NCBI RefSeq assembly: GCF_001435975.1
Contig: NZ_AYYR01000054.1
Span: 91,687-138,780, forward strand
DNA from: Secundilactobacillus collinoides DSM 20515 = JCM 1123
GTDB taxonomy: Bacteria > Bacillota > Bacilli > Lactobacillales > Lactobacillaceae
Length of the DNA stretch: 47,094 nt
Direction of reading: 5' to 3'
Of the stretch, positions 45,767 to 47,094 are shown one piece after another. Both the position numbers and the translations under genes were made by a program. Below the pieces are notes generated by a model. That model was not told where the DNA came from, did no database searches, and saw nothing but the letters and a program-made list of their open reading frames with translations. How positions within the stretch are numbered: position 1 is the stretch's first letter; every line of letters begins with the position of its first letter.

Positions 45767-46249
45767 ATGCGGATGCGGATTCGACCCGCGCGAAAGGATG
45801 ATGATTTTCAAGCCATCGCGCAGATTTATTTGACGACTTGGCGTGCAACTTACGCTGGACTGTTTGACCAGGCATTCTTGGCCGGCCTGACCACAGATAT
45901 GTGGCATCCGGAAAAGCGGTGGCAACAGACAGTTGTTGCGGAAACGGATGAAGGCCGGATCGTTGGTGTTTGCGCGTATGGTGCATCGCGAACGCCAACG
46001 CTGGCAAACATGGGCGAGGTGTATTCAATATACATATTACCGGCATTCCAGCATCTGGGCCTGGGTCAGCAATTAATGGCCAAAGCCCTAGCACAGTTAA
46101 AACGGCAGTACCGCACGGCATTTCTTTGGGTGCTGCGCGACAACGTTTCCGCCGTTCGCTTTTACGAAACGTTAGGGTTCAAGCTGACAGGCACAACACG
46201 TGATGATCATGATTGCGTTGAACAAGTGTTCATTATGCAACTGATTTAA
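45767..46249 (+). CDS. GNAT acetyltransferase
   Basis: About 160 residues of a GNAT domain: MRIRPARKDDDFQAIAQIYL at the start, the acetyl-CoA loop LPAFQHLGLGQQLM, and VLRDNVSAVRFYETLGFKLTG. I prefer the Met at 45767 (or 45773) over the upstream ATG at 45722, because the fold begins there and a TAAACT -10-like hexamer overlaps the longer version. The acceptor is unknown. It lies between the gdhA terminator and a universal stress protein gene. Confidence 0.8.
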   Translation: MRMRIRPARKDDDFQAIAQIYLTTWRATYAGLFDQAFLAGLTTDMWHPEKRWQQTVVAETDEGRIVGVCAYGASRTPTLANMGEVYSIYILPAFQHLGLGQQLMAKALAQLKRQYRTAFLWVLRDNVSAVRFYETLGFKLTGTTRDDHDCVEQVFIMQLI

Positions 46250-46338
46250 GAAATGCGTGGCACTTTGGCTGACAGAAGGGACGGTTTTTGCTATTGTTAT
46301 GATAGTAGATTAGGTCGTAAAACTAGGAGGTTCCGCGC

Positions 46339-46770
46339 ATGCCTGAACAGGGAAACTACGTCGTCGTCGCCATGGAGAACACGAAGAATGCTAACCGAAT
46401 TTTTAAGTACGCCATTGAACTTGCTGAGGAACGGCACAAAGCCGTTTATGGTATCTATGTCATTGATACAGTCCAGAATCTGCCCTATGATGAGGATCAG
46501 TGGGAGACCTGGATCGAGACACAGGAGGCGCTGGGAACGTTCAATATGCAACGTCACAGCGAAATGGCCGCGGAGGCAGACATTCGTTTTATCTGGTCTG
46601 TCATGTACGGCGATCCGGTGCGAAAAATTGCCCGTTTCGCCAATCTAGACAACGTGTGCCACCTCGTCATGGGCGCGTACGGCGAGCGCCACCTGGCCAT
46701 GGACCTTCTCGGCCACAAAGTACCAGAAATTTTAAGCCATGTCAGGGAAAACGTGACACTGGTACACTGA
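46339..46770 (+). CDS. Universal stress protein-like protein
   Basis: A 143-residue Usp domain. The ATP-binding pattern is altered: in GAYGERHLAMDLLGHKV the final Ser/Thr after the third Gly is His, so nucleotide binding may be weakened compared with the protein at 2662. GGAGG precedes the ATG. It is 90 bases behind the GNAT gene with no terminator seen, so cotranscription is possible. The hairpin-repeat array begins about 55 bp after its stop. Confidence 0.8.
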   Translation: MPEQGNYVVVAMENTKNANRIFKYAIELAEERHKAVYGIYVIDTVQNLPYDEDQWETWIETQEALGTFNMQRHSEMAAEADIRFIWSVMYGDPVRKIARFANLDNVCHLVMGAYGERHLAMDLLGHKVPEILSHVRENVTLVH

Positions 46771-46824
46771 TTTTGATTAAATGGATGTATCATAGGTAGT
46801 AGCGACGTTTAGGAACAGATGGGT

Positions 46825-47094
46825 AACGTGTTCAGCAAGGCAAAGGGCTACTGCATAAGCAACTTTGGCTTAGAAATCCAAAAGCGGGATTTCCAATCCA
46901 AAGTCGCTTATGCTCCGCCCTTAACCGCCTTGCTTCACACTCTTGTCGAAACGTGTTCAGCAAGGCAAAGGGCTACTACATAAGCAACTTCGGCTTAGAA
47001 ATCCAAAAGCGGGATTTCCAATCCAAAGTCGCTTATGTTCCGCCCTTTAACCGCCTTGCTTCACACTCTTGTCGAAACGTGTTCAGCAAGGCAA
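46825..47094 (-). repeat. Array of long hairpin repeats, cut by the window end
   Basis: At least two full head-to-tail units (spacing 125 and 126 bp, landmark AACGTG at 46825, 46950 and 47076) and the start of a third. In minus-strand sense each is GAGTGTGAAGCAAGGCG, GTTAA bulge, GGGCGGAACATAAGC or GGGCGGAGCATAAGC, inner stem with tip ATCCCGCTTTTGGAT, and end TGAACACGTTTCGAC. It is the same family as the array at 24602. Confidence 0.9.

Overview
The window is chromosomal DNA of a low- to mid-GC Gram-positive bacterium of the Lactobacillaceae. The evidence is an R-specific short-chain alcohol dehydrogenase very close in sequence to the Lactobacillus brevis enzyme, an L-2-hydroxyisocaproate dehydrogenase like the Weissella/Lactobacillus enzyme, an LPQTxE-type sortase signal, MucBP surface domains, an Mga-type regulator, an NRAMP manganese importer and strong AGGAGG ribosome sites. 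Many genes start with GTG or TTG. I cannot fix the genus by eye. There are no rRNA or tRNA genes, no IS elements, no prophage block and no CRISPR array.

Layout. 1-1000 holds long hairpin repeats and terminators. 1055-3096 is mntH plus a universal stress protein. 3286-6089 holds an NAD(P)-binding oxidoreductase, a glutathionyl-hydroquinone-reductase-like protein and an alcohol dehydrogenase broken by a 7-bp insertion. 6559-7568 is a DUF1275 membrane protein with an HxlR-type regulator. 7679-7968 is a strong promoter and hairpin leader in front of a 55-residue remnant of a dehydrogenase. 8299-10536 holds a GT8 glycosyltransferase and cyclopropane fatty acid synthase. 11281-14741 is a GC-richer ribose-type ABC importer. 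14818-17151 is a MacB/FtsX-type ABC exporter. 18146-24112 is a heme acquisition operon (four-NEAT LPQTDE wall protein, membrane NEAT protein, IsdE-like binding protein, IsdF permease, ATPase). 24276-26094 is a zinc-starvation pair: zinc-free S14, and a metal-binding lipoprotein behind two Zur boxes. 26202-28112 is a TPP riboswitch with cytX and thiW. 28187-34953 holds a GNAT protein, then a LysR-ApbE-MarR operon facing an FMN reductase and a 1020-residue four-domain flavoprotein reductase that ApbE probably flavinylates. 35704-37080 is L-2-hydroxyisocaproate dehydrogenase behind a leader peptide/terminator attenuator rich in Val, Ile and Leu codons. 37261-41600 holds a GNAT protein, a frameshifted MucBP surface protein and its Mga-like regulator. 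42146-42655 is an orphan phage-type zinc-finger/AP2 protein. 44246-46770 holds glutamate dehydrogenase, a GNAT protein and a second universal stress protein.

Two things stand out. First, about ten intergenic loci carry one family of long palindromic elements. The hairpin stems differ completely between copies but stay paired, while the ends (GAGTG...GGA and GGAGCACGTTTCGGC), a five-base bulge and the hairpin tip are conserved. Three copies begin at or within three bases of a stop codon, and two loci have grown into head-to-tail arrays with a 126-bp period and one into a 106-bp tandem array. Second, the leader of the hydroxyisocaproate dehydrogenase gene looks like a complete, apparently undescribed branched-chain amino-acid attenuator.
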